From NCBI RefSeq assembly GCF_000717645.1, contig NZ_JNZZ01000017.1, positions 1 to 64,000 of the forward strand: a stretch of 64,000 nt of DNA, read 5' to 3'. Positions 16,965 through 25,889 of the stretch are shown piece by piece. This DNA is from Streptomyces californicus (GTDB lineage: Bacteria > Actinomycetota > Actinomycetes > Streptomycetales > Streptomycetaceae). The notes beneath the pieces are model-generated. The model searched no databases. It had not been told where the DNA came from and worked only from the letters and a program-made list of their open reading frames with translations. Positions within the stretch are counted from its first letter, which is position 1. Every line of letters begins with the position of its first letter. The translations under genes and the position numbers were made by a program.

Positions 16965-17819
16965 ATGGCCAAGCCGCTTCCGTGGGCCCGGAGCGGCGTG
17001 AAACCGATGGAACGACGAGGGGCGGAACCCAGAGTGAGTGCGTCGGGCACTGCGGCGGCGGGGCAGGTCGAGCACATGCTGCGCCAGGTGACCCCCGGCC
17101 GGTACGACAGTTACGAGGCGCTGCTCGCCGCCCTCGCCGACGGCCGGATCTGGATGCTGCTCTGGAACGGCACGGCCGGTTCGCCGGACGCCCAGTACGG
17201 CAACATGGAGATCGACGGCCTGGGGTACGCCCCCTGCGTCACCTCCGCCCAGGAGCTCTCCGCCAGCGGCTGGAACCGCGCCCACGAACTGGTCACCGGC
17301 CGTGACATCGCCCGCGCCCTGTTCCCCGACCGCTGGGGTATCTGGCTCAACCCGCACGCTCCCGGCGGCGGCGTCGGCATCCCCTGGCTCGACCTCCGGC
17401 GCATCGCCACGGGACTGGACCGGCTGCCCGCCGGGCCGCTCCGGCTCTCCGACCCCGCGATCGAACTCCCGCAGTTCTACGCCCTGCTCAGCCAGAACGC
17501 CCACCGCACCCCCGCCGTCCGCTCGCTGCGCCGCGCCTGGGTGCACCCCGCCGTCGGCGTCCCGTACCTCGCGATCGGCCTCGACCTCTACGACACCGGC
17601 CGTGACGCGGTCGAGTCGGTGCGGGCGATGATGCGTCAGTCGGTCGCCGCGGTCCCCGAGGGGCTGCCGGTCTCCACCGTCGCCCTGTCCGACGAGTACG
17701 ACCCGGTCGGCATGTGGCTGCGCGCCAACGCCCGTCCGTTCTACGACCGCGAGGCCCACGGACCGGCCGTCCCGCCCCCCGCCGTTCCCGGCTACGGATA
17801 CCCGCCCCAGCACCGCTGA
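16965..17819 (+). CDS. sseB: SseB-family protein (second copy)
   Basis: The 284-residue protein repeats the plan of its upstream neighbour: an SseB N-terminal domain (YEALLAALADGRIWMLLW, MEIDGLGYAPCVTS, WNRAHELVTGRDIARALF) and the C-terminal domain ending GMWLRANARPFYDRE, plus a Pro-rich tail. I prefer ATG 16965 because TAAGCT ends six bases before it, as in leaderless genes; GTG 17034, with AGGGG 13 bases upstream, is a serious alternative and would remove 23 residues of weak conservation. The two copies are clearly diverged paralogues rather than a recent duplication. Function is unknown beyond the family's serine-sensitivity phenotype in E. coli. Confidence 0.78.
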   Translation: MAKPLPWARSGVKPMERRGAEPRVSASGTAAAGQVEHMLRQVTPGRYDSYEALLAALADGRIWMLLWNGTAGSPDAQYGNMEIDGLGYAPCVTSAQELSASGWNRAHELVTGRDIARALFPDRWGIWLNPHAPGGGVGIPWLDLRRIATGLDRLPAGPLRLSDPAIELPQFYALLSQNAHRTPAVRSLRRAWVHPAVGVPYLAIGLDLYDTGRDAVESVRAMMRQSVAAVPEGLPVSTVALSDEYDPVGMWLRANARPFYDREAHGPAVPPPAVPGYGYPPQHR

Positions 17820-17837
17820 GCCCGCAGGTCCCGGCCC

Positions 17838-17887
17838 GCCCGTCCGGCAGCACCGCCCGTCCGGCAGCACCGTCCGTCCGGCAGCCC
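17838..17887. repeat. 17-bp tandem repeat, three copies, after the second sseB
   Basis: CGTCCGGCAG recurs at 17841, 17858 and 17875, 17 bp apart. It lies about 20 bp beyond the stop codon. The period is not a multiple of three. Confidence 0.85.
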
Positions 17888-17936
17888 CGCGCGCCGCCCT
17901 TGGTCACCCTCCGTCCAACACCCCTCCATGTCCGGC

Positions 17937-18054
17937 TTGTTAACTTCCCGCGTGAGGATGTCCCGGATCTGGACGGTTTGTTAACTGTCCGGGTCTCGAC
18001 TAGGTCTCACCGCTATCCGGACTGTTCTCTTGCGGTGGGCACCGTCTGTAGTGT
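17937..18054 (+). promoter_or_regulatory. Regulatory region of the peptide ABC operon
   Basis: Two copies of TTGTTAAC (17937-17944 and 17978-17985) lie 41 bp apart, about four helical turns. The second is inside a wider dyad GGAC...GTCC. Further down, TAGTGT (18049-18054) is the best -10-like hexamer before the lipoprotein gene. Together they look like paired operator sites for a regulator of the transporter. Confidence 0.45.
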
Positions 18055-18096
18055 GCGGCCATCAACCTCACCACATGGCGAACCAGGGGTGGACCC

Positions 18097-19767
18097 ATGC
18101 GCATATACAAGTCCCGGGCCGTCCGGGCGATCACGACAGCGGTCGCTGTCGGACTGGTCGCCACGGGCTGTTCCAGCGATCGGGACGGGGGTGACGCCAA
18201 GGGGGGCGACAAGGACACCTTCGTCTTCGCCGGAGCCGGTGACCCCGGTTCCCTCGACCCGGCCCTCGCGAGCGACGGCGAGACGTTCCGCGTCACCCGC
18301 CAGGCGTTCGAGGCGCTCCTGGAGCACGAGCCCGGCGGCAGCAAGCTCGTCGGCGGTCTCGCCGAGAAGTGGTCGAGCGACGAGGCCGGCAAGGTCTGGA
18401 CGTTCAACCTCCGCCAGAACGTCAAGTTCCACGACGGCGAGGCGTTCAACGCCGCCGCGGTCTGCGCGAACTACGACCACTGGTTCAACTGGAAGGGCAC
18501 GTACCAGTCCAGCGCGGTCTCCTACTACTGGCAGACCATCATGGGCGGGTTCGCGAAGAACGAGGACGCCGAGGCGCCCAAGCCCAACTACAAGTCCTGC
18601 ACCGCCAAGGACGAGAACACCGCCGTCATCGAGGTGAACGAGCCCTCGGCGAACCTGCCGGGCGGATTCTCCCTCCAGGCGCTGGCGATCCACTCGCCGA
18701 AGGCCCTCAAGGAGTACGAGAAGCAGGACGCGAGCGCCAAGGGCGACGCGATCACGTACCCCAAGTACAGCCAGGAGGCCGGCACGGTCGCCGGTACCGG
18801 CCCGTACAAGATCACGAAGTGGAACAAGGGGAACAAGGAAGTCTCCCTGACGCGCTTCGACGACTACTGGGGTGCCAAGGCCAAGGTGAAGAACCTGGTC
18901 TTCCGCACCATCTCCACCGAGGAGACCCGCCGCCAGGCGCTCCAGGCGGGTGACATCGACGGCTACGACCTGGTCGCGCCGGCCGATGTGACGACGCTGG
19001 AGAAGGAGGGTTACGAGGTCCCGACCCGTGACGTCTTCAACATCTTCTACCTCGGCATGAGCCAGTCGGCCAACCCGGCGCTGAAGAAGCCCGAGGTCCG
19101 TCAGGCGATCACGCACGCCATCGACCGCGAGAACCTGGTCAAGACCCAGCTGCCCGAGGGCGGCAAGGCCGCGACCCAGTTCATGCCCGACACGGTCGCC
19201 GGCTACTCGGACAAGGTGAAGACCTACCCGTTCGACACCGCCAAGGCGAAGGACCTCCTCAAGCAGGCCGGCGAGGAGAAGCTCTCCATCGACTTCTGCT
19301 ACCCGACCGAGGTCACCCGCCCGTACATGCCCGCTCCGCAGGACATGTTCGAGCTGATGAAGGCCGACCTGGAGAAGGCCGGCATCACCGTCAAGCCGAA
19401 GGCCATGAAGTGGGCCCCGGACTACCTGGACGCCACCGAGGCGGGCTCCTGCGCCCTGCACATGCTCGGCTGGACCGGTGACTTCAACGACGGCTACAAC
19501 TTCATCGGCACCTGGTTCGCCGGACCGGACAAGCAGTGGGGCTTCAAGGACCAGAAGGTCTTCGACGCCGTGAACGCCGCCTCCGAGGTCACGGACCCGG
19601 CCGGCCGCACCGCCGCGTACCAGAAGGCCAACGAGGCCATCATGGAGTACGTCCCGGGCGTGCCGATCTCCTCGTCGCCCCCGGCCATCGCGTTCGCCAA
19701 GAACGTCAACCCGCCGAAGGTCTCCCCGCTGACGCAGGAGAACTTCGCCGAGGTCTCCTTCAAGTAA
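18097..19767 (+). CDS. Peptide ABC transporter substrate-binding lipoprotein (DppA/OppA type, SBP family 5)
   Basis: The 556-residue protein has a lipoprotein signal with lipobox VATGC (C25), then the family-5 binding fold: AGDPGSLDPALASDGETF at the N-terminus, LAEKWSSDEAGKVWTFNLR, GTGPYKITKWNKGN, and VRQAITHAIDRENLV in the second lobe. It would be tethered to the outer face of the membrane and hand oligopeptides, or a similar ligand, to the permeases downstream. The ligand cannot be read from sequence. It is the first of five genes. The gap to the permease gene contains a perfect 18-bp hairpin that should favour higher expression of this gene than of the membrane parts. Confidence 0.93.
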   Translation: MRIYKSRAVRAITTAVAVGLVATGCSSDRDGGDAKGGDKDTFVFAGAGDPGSLDPALASDGETFRVTRQAFEALLEHEPGGSKLVGGLAEKWSSDEAGKVWTFNLRQNVKFHDGEAFNAAAVCANYDHWFNWKGTYQSSAVSYYWQTIMGGFAKNEDAEAPKPNYKSCTAKDENTAVIEVNEPSANLPGGFSLQALAIHSPKALKEYEKQDASAKGDAITYPKYSQEAGTVAGTGPYKITKWNKGNKEVSLTRFDDYWGAKAKVKNLVFRTISTEETRRQALQAGDIDGYDLVAPADVTTLEKEGYEVPTRDVFNIFYLGMSQSANPALKKPEVRQAITHAIDRENLVKTQLPEGGKAATQFMPDTVAGYSDKVKTYPFDTAKAKDLLKQAGEEKLSIDFCYPTEVTRPYMPAPQDMFELMKADLEKAGITVKPKAMKWAPDYLDATEAGSCALHMLGWTGDFNDGYNFIGTWFAGPDKQWGFKDQKVFDAVNAASEVTDPAGRTAAYQKANEAIMEYVPGVPISSSPPAIAFAKNVNPPKVSPLTQENFAEVSFK

Positions 19768-19777
19768 TCGCACACCA

Positions 19778-19822
19778 GCGGGTCCGCCCGGCCACAGCAA
19801 CCAGGTGGCCGGGCGGACCCGC
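19778..19822 (+). terminator. Perfect 18-bp intra-operon hairpin after the binding-protein gene
   Basis: Arms 19778-19795 (GCGGGTCCGCCCGGCCAC) and 19805-19822 are perfectly complementary around a nine-base loop, starting ten bases past the stop codon. There is no T-run. Such hairpins between binding-protein and permease genes reduce read-through and protect the upstream mRNA 3' end. Confidence 0.8.
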
Positions 19823-19852
19823 ATCGACGCACGTGAGAAAGGGGCATGCGGG

Positions 19853-20857
19853 GTGCTGCGACTCGTCGTCAGAAGACTTCTCCAGCTCATTCCCACCCTG
19901 CTCGGCCTGTCGGTCCTGCTGTTCCTCTGGCTGAACCGACTGCCCGGCGGACCCGCCTCAGCGATCCTGGGCGAGCGGGCCACCGAAGCCGAAGTGGCGA
20001 GAATCAACCGTGCACTCGGGCTCGACGAGCCGGTGCACGTCCAGTACTGGCGCTTCCTCAAGCGCATCTTCGAACTCGACCTCGGCACCTCCACCCAGAC
20101 CGGCCAGCCGGTGTGGGACGAGTTCGCCCTCCGCTTCCCGGCCACCGTGGAGCTCAGCGTCGCCGCCATCCTGATCGCCGTGGCCGTCGGCATTCCGATG
20201 GGCTATCTGGCAGCCAAGCGGCGCGGCGGCTGGCTCGACGTCGCCTCGGTCTCCGGATCGCTGCTCGGCATCTGCATCCCGGTCTTCTTCCTGGCCATGC
20301 TGCTGCGCGGGATCTTCTCCGTGGAGCTGGGCTGGTTCCCCAGCCAGGGACGGCTCACCACCGGCATCAACGCCACCGACGTCACCGGATTCGCCGTCCT
20401 GGACGGGGTGTTGACCGGAGAGTTCGACGCCAGCTGGGACGCGATCATGCACCTGGTCCTGCCGGCCGTCGCCCTCGCCTCCATCCCGCTCGCCGTCATC
20501 GTCCGGATGACCCGCGCCAGCGTCCTGGAAGTGCTCGGCGAGGACTACATCCGCACCGCCGAGTCCAAGGGCCTCGACAAGGGCACCGTGCGCGGCCGGC
20601 ACGTGCTGCGCAACGCCCTGCTGCCCGTGATCACCGCCGTCGGCCTGCTGACCGGAAGCCTGCTCTCCGGCGCGGTCCTCACCGAGTCCGTCTTCGACTT
20701 CGGCGGCATCGGCTCCTTCATCCGTACCGCGATCGACGGTCGCGACTACCCGGTCCTCGTCGGGTTCATTCTCTTCATCGCGATGGTGTACGTGCTGATC
20801 AACCTGCTGGTCGACCTCGCGTACAGCATCATCGACCCGAGAGTGCGGGTGCACTGA
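19853..20857 (+). CDS. Peptide ABC transporter permease (DppB type)
   Basis: I place the start at GTG 19853, eight bases after AAAGGGG; the protein then begins VLRLVVRRLLQLIPTLLGLS, the standard start of DppB-like permeases. The frame is open further upstream, but that part lies in the intra-operon hairpin. The 334 residues hold about six membrane helices and the EAA loop (DYIRTAESKGLDKGTVRGRH) that contacts the ATPases. The stop codon is one base before the next start. It forms a heteromeric channel with the following permease. Confidence 0.93.
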   Translation: MLRLVVRRLLQLIPTLLGLSVLLFLWLNRLPGGPASAILGERATEAEVARINRALGLDEPVHVQYWRFLKRIFELDLGTSTQTGQPVWDEFALRFPATVELSVAAILIAVAVGIPMGYLAAKRRGGWLDVASVSGSLLGICIPVFFLAMLLRGIFSVELGWFPSQGRLTTGINATDVTGFAVLDGVLTGEFDASWDAIMHLVLPAVALASIPLAVIVRMTRASVLEVLGEDYIRTAESKGLDKGTVRGRHVLRNALLPVITAVGLLTGSLLSGAVLTESVFDFGGIGSFIRTAIDGRDYPVLVGFILFIAMVYVLINLLVDLAYSIIDPRVRVH

Positions 20858-20858
20858 C

Positions 20859-21821
20859 GTGACGATCCTGACCAACAAAGCAGACAAGGTCGACCGCCTC
20901 GCGCAGTTGACCCAGAGCACCGAGAGCGTCAGCGGCAGCAGCCTGTGGCGCGAGGCGTTCCGGCGCATGCGCTCCAGCAAGATGGCGATCATCGGCGCGG
21001 CCATCATCGCCGCGTTCGTCCTCGTCGCCGTCGTCGGGCCGATGCTCGCCCCGCACGGCGCCACCGCGCAGAACTGGCGCAGCGAAGTCTTCCCCAACCA
21101 GGGCAAGTTCGTCGGCATGCGCGGCGAGAACTGGTTCGGCCTGGACCACCTGGGCCGCGACATGTTCTCCCGCTGGCTCGTCGGCGCCCGGCAGACGCTG
21201 CTCGTCGGCGTGGTCTCCATGCTCATCGGGCTGGTCGTCGGCGCGCTCGTCGGTGTGCTCTCCGGCGCGGCCGCCACGCTCGGCGGCAAGGCCGGGCAGC
21301 GCGTCGACACCGTGATCATGCGCTTCACCGACATCATGCTGTCGCTGCCCTCGCTGCTGCTCGCGGTCTCCATCGCCGCCGTGCTCGGCCAGTCGCTGAC
21401 CACCGTGATGATCGCCGTGGGTGTCGTCCAGATCCCCATCTTCGCCCGCCTGCTGCGCGGTTCGATGCTGGTCCAGGGCGGCGCGGACTACGTGCTCGCC
21501 GCGAAGGCGGTCGGCATCCGGCGCAAGCGGATCGTGCTCACGCAGATCCTGCCGAACTCGCTGAGCCCCGTGATCGTCCAGGCCACGCTGAGCCTGGCGA
21601 CCGCGATCATCGAGGCCGCCGCCCTGTCGTACCTGGGCCTCGGCAACCCCGACCCGGCCGTTCCGGAGTGGGGCGTGATGCTCTCCCAGGCGCAGCGCTT
21701 CTTCGACAACGAGCCGATGATGGCCGCCTACCCGGCCATCGGGATCATCATCACCGCCCTCGGCTTCACCCTGCTCGGCGAGGCCATGCGCGAAGCCCTC
21801 GACCCGAAGTTGCGAGGCTGA
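20859..21821 (+). CDS. Peptide ABC transporter permease (DppC type)
   Basis: The 320-residue inner-membrane protein has the DppC layout: a cytoplasmic N-terminal tail (to about 45), a first helix (KMAIIGAAIIAAFVLVAVVG), an external loop containing WFGLDHLGRDMFSRW typical of oligopeptide permease C subunits, then five helices with the EAA motif (DYVLAAKAVGIRRKRIVLTQ). GTG 20859 follows the upstream stop by one base, so translation is coupled. The C-terminus ends LGEAMREALDPKLRG as in the family. Confidence 0.93.
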   Translation: MTILTNKADKVDRLAQLTQSTESVSGSSLWREAFRRMRSSKMAIIGAAIIAAFVLVAVVGPMLAPHGATAQNWRSEVFPNQGKFVGMRGENWFGLDHLGRDMFSRWLVGARQTLLVGVVSMLIGLVVGALVGVLSGAAATLGGKAGQRVDTVIMRFTDIMLSLPSLLLAVSIAAVLGQSLTTVMIAVGVVQIPIFARLLRGSMLVQGGADYVLAAKAVGIRRKRIVLTQILPNSLSPVIVQATLSLATAIIEAAALSYLGLGNPDPAVPEWGVMLSQAQRFFDNEPMMAAYPAIGIIITALGFTLLGEAMREALDPKLRG

Positions 21822-21827
21822 AGTCCC

Positions 21828-22816
<989 letters not shown>

Positions 22817-22820
<4 letters not shown>

Positions 22821-24061
22821 GCCTTCTCGAACTGGACGACGTCAAAGTCCACTTCCCGGTCAAGAAGGGCCTCTTCTTCGACCGTACGGTGGGCCACGTC
22901 TACGCGGTCGACGGCGTCTCGCTGTCCATCGAGGCCGGTCAGACGTACGGCCTGGTCGGCGAGTCGGGCTGCGGCAAGACGACGCTCGGCCGGGCGGTCC
23001 TGCGGCTGAACGACATCACCGACGGCGGGGTCGTCTTCGACGGCACCGACCTGGCGAAGCTGCCGGGCGAGGAGATGCGGGCGTTCCGCCGCCGTCTCCA
23101 GATGGTCTTCCAGGACCCGCTGGGCAGCCTCAACCCCCGGCAGAACATCGAGTCGATCCTGTCCGAGGGCATGGCCGCCCACGGCATCGGCAAGGACCAG
23201 GCGGAGCGCCGGGAGAAGATCAAGGCGATCCTCGCCAAGGTCGGCCTCCCGTCCAACGCCCTCTCCCGCTACCCGCACGAGTTCTCCGGCGGCCAGCGCC
23301 AGCGCATCGGCATCGCCCGCGCGCTGGTCCTGGAGCCGGACGTGATCATCTGCGACGAGCCGGTCTCGGCGCTGGACGTCTCGGTCCAGGCGCAGGTGAT
23401 CAACCTGCTGGAGGAGCTCCAGGAGTCCCTCGGCCTCACCTATCTGGTCATCGCGCACGACCTCGCCGTCGTCCGGCACATCTCGGACGTCATCGGGGTG
23501 ATGTACCTCGGCGGGCTCGTCGAGGAGGCCCCGAGCGACGCGCTGTACGCGAAGCCCCGGCACCCGTACACCAAGGCCCTGATGTCGGCCGTCCCGGTGC
23601 CGGACCCCGAGGTCGAGGACCGCCGCGAGCGCATCCTGCTCCACGGCGACCTGCCCTCTCCGGCCAACCCGCCGGCGGGCTGCCGCTTCCACACGCGCTG
23701 CCCGTGGGTGCAGGAGACCAAGTGCGCCACGGAGCGTCCGCCGCTCCTGGACACCGGCGGCGGGCACAAGGTGGCCTGCCACTTCACGGCCGAGATCGAG
23801 GCCGGGACGGTGAAGCAGACCCTGGCCACCGGCATCGAGGCGGTCATCGCCACCGAGGCGGTGGCGGCCGAAGCGGTGGAGACCTCCGAGGGCGAGGCGC
23901 CCGAGGACGGCTCCGGGACCGGGGCGAAGGAGCCCGCGACCGTACCGGCCCAGGAGCCCGCGACCGTACCGGCCCAGGCCGGCCCGGAAGCCGACGCGAA
24001 GGAGACCGGGAAGAAGGCTCCGGACGCCACGGAGAAGGCGGAGGGCGGCCCCACGGCGTAA
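22817..24061 (+). CDS. Peptide ABC transporter ATP-binding protein (DppF type) with a long acidic tail
   Basis: The 414-residue protein has all ABC ATPase motifs: GESGCGKTTLG, FQDPLGSLNP, FSGGQRQRIG, IICDEPVSALDVS and IAHDLAVV, plus the CRFHTRCPWVQETKC cysteine motif. ATG 22817 overlaps the stop of the partner ATPase. After the normal end of the family (around residue 335) comes an additional tail of about 75 residues, rich in Ala, Glu, Pro and Thr and probably disordered. Inside it a 24-bp unit is exactly duplicated (separate entry). The tail is not needed for transport in family members and its role is unknown. Confidence 0.93.
23930..23977. repeat. Exact 24-bp duplication in the DppF-type tail
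   Basis: Bases 23930-23953 and 23954-23977 are identical and encode EPATVPAQ twice, a recent in-frame slippage or duplication event in the disordered tail. Confidence 0.92.
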
Positions 24062-24090
24062 GGAGCGTCCCGGCCCGTCACAATTGGCCG

Positions 24091-24762
24091 GTGCTCACCG
24101 AACTGTTCACGCCCTCCGTCCAGCATGCGCTCGACCTCGTCGGGATCTTCGTCTTCGCGATCTCGGGCGCCCTGCTCGCCGTCCGCAAGAACTTCGATGT
24201 CTTCGGCATCGCGGTCCTCGCGGAGGTGACAGCGCTGGGCGGAGGGCTGTTCCGCGACGTGATGATCGGCGCGATCCCGCCCGCCGCCTTCACCGACCTC
24301 GGCTACTTCATCACCCCGCTCTTCGCCGCCGGCCTGGTCTTCTTCCTCCACCCGCACGTGGAGCGCATCCAGGTCGGCGTCAACGTCTTCGACGCGGCGG
24401 GGCTCGGCCTGTTCTGCGTGACCGGCACGGTCAAGGCGTACGAGTACGGCCTCGGGCTCACCTCGTCGGCGGCGCTCGGTCTGGCCACGGCGGTCGGCGG
24501 CGGTGTGCTGCGCGACGTCCTGGCCAACGAGGTGCCCTCGCTGCTGCGTTGGGACCGCGACCTGTACGCGGTGCCCGCGATCGTCGGCGCGACCACGGTC
24601 GTCCTGTGCATCCGCTTCGACACCCTCAACGCCGTGACCAGCGGTCTGGCGGTGATCGCCGCGTTCGTCCTGCGGCTGCTGGCGCTGCGCTTCCACTGGC
24701 GGGCGCCGCGCGCCTACAACCGCTCGTCGGCGCGGGCCGAGGAGGGCTCGGCGGCCACGTAG
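24091..24762 (+). CDS. TRIC-type / UPF0126 membrane protein
   Basis: The 223-residue protein consists of two homologous three-helix halves, each with the motif GGG[LV]xRDV (residues 50-57 and 136-143), plus a seventh helix. This is the pattern of prokaryotic trimeric intracellular cation channels, formerly UPF0126/YicG, where the Gly-rich bends line the ion path. I choose GTG 24091 because it begins just before the first helix; no strong ribosome-binding site precedes it. It is separated from the transporter operon by 29 bases and may be read through from it. Ion specificity (potassium in studied examples) is inferred. Confidence 0.85.
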   Translation: MLTELFTPSVQHALDLVGIFVFAISGALLAVRKNFDVFGIAVLAEVTALGGGLFRDVMIGAIPPAAFTDLGYFITPLFAAGLVFFLHPHVERIQVGVNVFDAAGLGLFCVTGTVKAYEYGLGLTSSAALGLATAVGGGVLRDVLANEVPSLLRWDRDLYAVPAIVGATTVVLCIRFDTLNAVTSGLAVIAAFVLRLLALRFHWRAPRAYNRSSARAEEGSAAT

Positions 24763-24809
24763 GGAGGGCGGGCCTCCGGCTCGGCCGGGTTATGCGGGTC
24801 ACAAAAAGC

Positions 24810-24839
24810 TACCGCTCAGTAGGGCGATGGATGTACCGT
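24810..24839 (+). promoter_or_regulatory. TetR-type operator and promoter of the thioesterase gene
   Basis: TACCGCTCAGTA (24810-24821) is the TACYG-NN-CRGTA inverted repeat typical of TetR-family regulators of acyl-CoA metabolism in actinobacteria. It lies at the expected -35 position for TACCGT (24834-24839), a -10-like hexamer seven bases before ATG 24847. Confidence 0.55.
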
Positions 24840-24846
24840 GCATGCC

Positions 24847-25728
24847 ATGGCACAGGCAGCGACTGAGGCAGTGACCGGAGCGGCGCGGACCGCCCCGGCG
24901 ACCATCGGCGACAGCGAGTTCGACCGGGACACCGCGGTCACCCTCCGCGAGGAGGGCGTCTACGACGCCGAACTCTCCGCCGGCTGGACGATCATCCACG
25001 CCGTCAACGGCGGCTACCTGCTCGCCCTGATCGGCCGGGCGCTCGGCGAGGCCCTGCCGCACCCCGACCCGTTCTCGGTCTCCGCGCACTACCTCACCGC
25101 CTCCGTCCCCGGCCCCGCCGTCATCCGCACCGAGGTCGTCCGCACCGGCCGCACGCTCTCCACCGGGCAGGCGTCCCTCCTCCAGTACGACGAGAACGGC
25201 GACGAGGTCGAGCGGATCCGCGTCCTCGCCACCTACGGCGACCTGGACGCGCTCCCCGACGACGTCCGCACCACCGCCCTGCCGCCCGCCATGCCCGGCC
25301 GGGACCACTGCCTCGGCCCGAGCGACAGCGCACCGGAGATCCCCGGCAGCTCCGCCATCACCGAGCGGCTCGACATCAAGCTCGACCCGGCCACCGTCGG
25401 CTGGGCGATCGGCGCGCCCTCCGGCAAGGGCGAGATGCGCGGCTGGTTCGGCCTGGCCGACGGCCGCGACCCGGACGCCCTGTCGCTGCTGCTCACCGTG
25501 GACGCCCTGCCGCCGACCTCGTTCGAGCTGGGCCTGACCGGCTGGACCCCCACCGTCGAGCTGACCACCCACATCCGCTGCCGCCCCGCGCCGGGCCCGC
25601 TGCGCGTCGCGATCACCACCCGCAACCTCGCGGGCGGCTTCCTGGAGGAGGACGCCGAGGTGTGGGACAGCGCCGACCGCCTGGTCGCCCAGTCCCGCCA
25701 GCTCGCCAAGGCCCCGCGCACCGCCTGA
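24847..25728 (+). CDS. Acyl-CoA thioesterase (TesB-like double hotdog)
   Basis: The 293-residue protein has two hotdog halves. The first contains DAELSAGWTIIHAVNGGYLLALIGRAL, where the glycine-rich turn after the long helix is the acyl-CoA site of the TesB/4HBT_3 family. The second ends with TTHIRCRPAPGPLRVAITTR and GFLEEDAEVWDSADRLVAQSR, the usual family C-terminus. It should hydrolyse acyl-CoA esters; chain length is unknown. I prefer ATG 24847 over GTG 24838 because a TACCGT hexamer ends seven bases ahead (leaderless pattern) and there is no ribosome-binding site. The TACCGCTCAGTA operator upstream suggests control by an acyl-CoA-responsive TetR protein. Confidence 0.85.
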   Translation: MAQAATEAVTGAARTAPATIGDSEFDRDTAVTLREEGVYDAELSAGWTIIHAVNGGYLLALIGRALGEALPHPDPFSVSAHYLTASVPGPAVIRTEVVRTGRTLSTGQASLLQYDENGDEVERIRVLATYGDLDALPDDVRTTALPPAMPGRDHCLGPSDSAPEIPGSSAITERLDIKLDPATVGWAIGAPSGKGEMRGWFGLADGRDPDALSLLLTVDALPPTSFELGLTGWTPTVELTTHIRCRPAPGPLRVAITTRNLAGGFLEEDAEVWDSADRLVAQSRQLAKAPRTA

Positions 25729-25889
25729 GCGCGGGCGCGCCCGCGAACCCGCCATCCGCCGGCCGTGACCACGCGGACGCGGCCGCGAACCCGCCACCGC
25801 GCGACCACGCGGACGCGCGCCGCGAGCACGGCGTCCCGCGACCGAGCGGCCGCGAGCGCTGGGCCCGCGGCCCCCGTCATCATGGTCCG
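25729..25889. repeat. Imperfect repeats between thioesterase and WYL regulator
   Basis: CGCGAACCCGCCA and GACCACGCGGACGCG each occur twice in this 161-base gap, forming a degenerate tandem of roughly 35-45 bp. No gene or clear promoter is seen. Confidence 0.5.
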
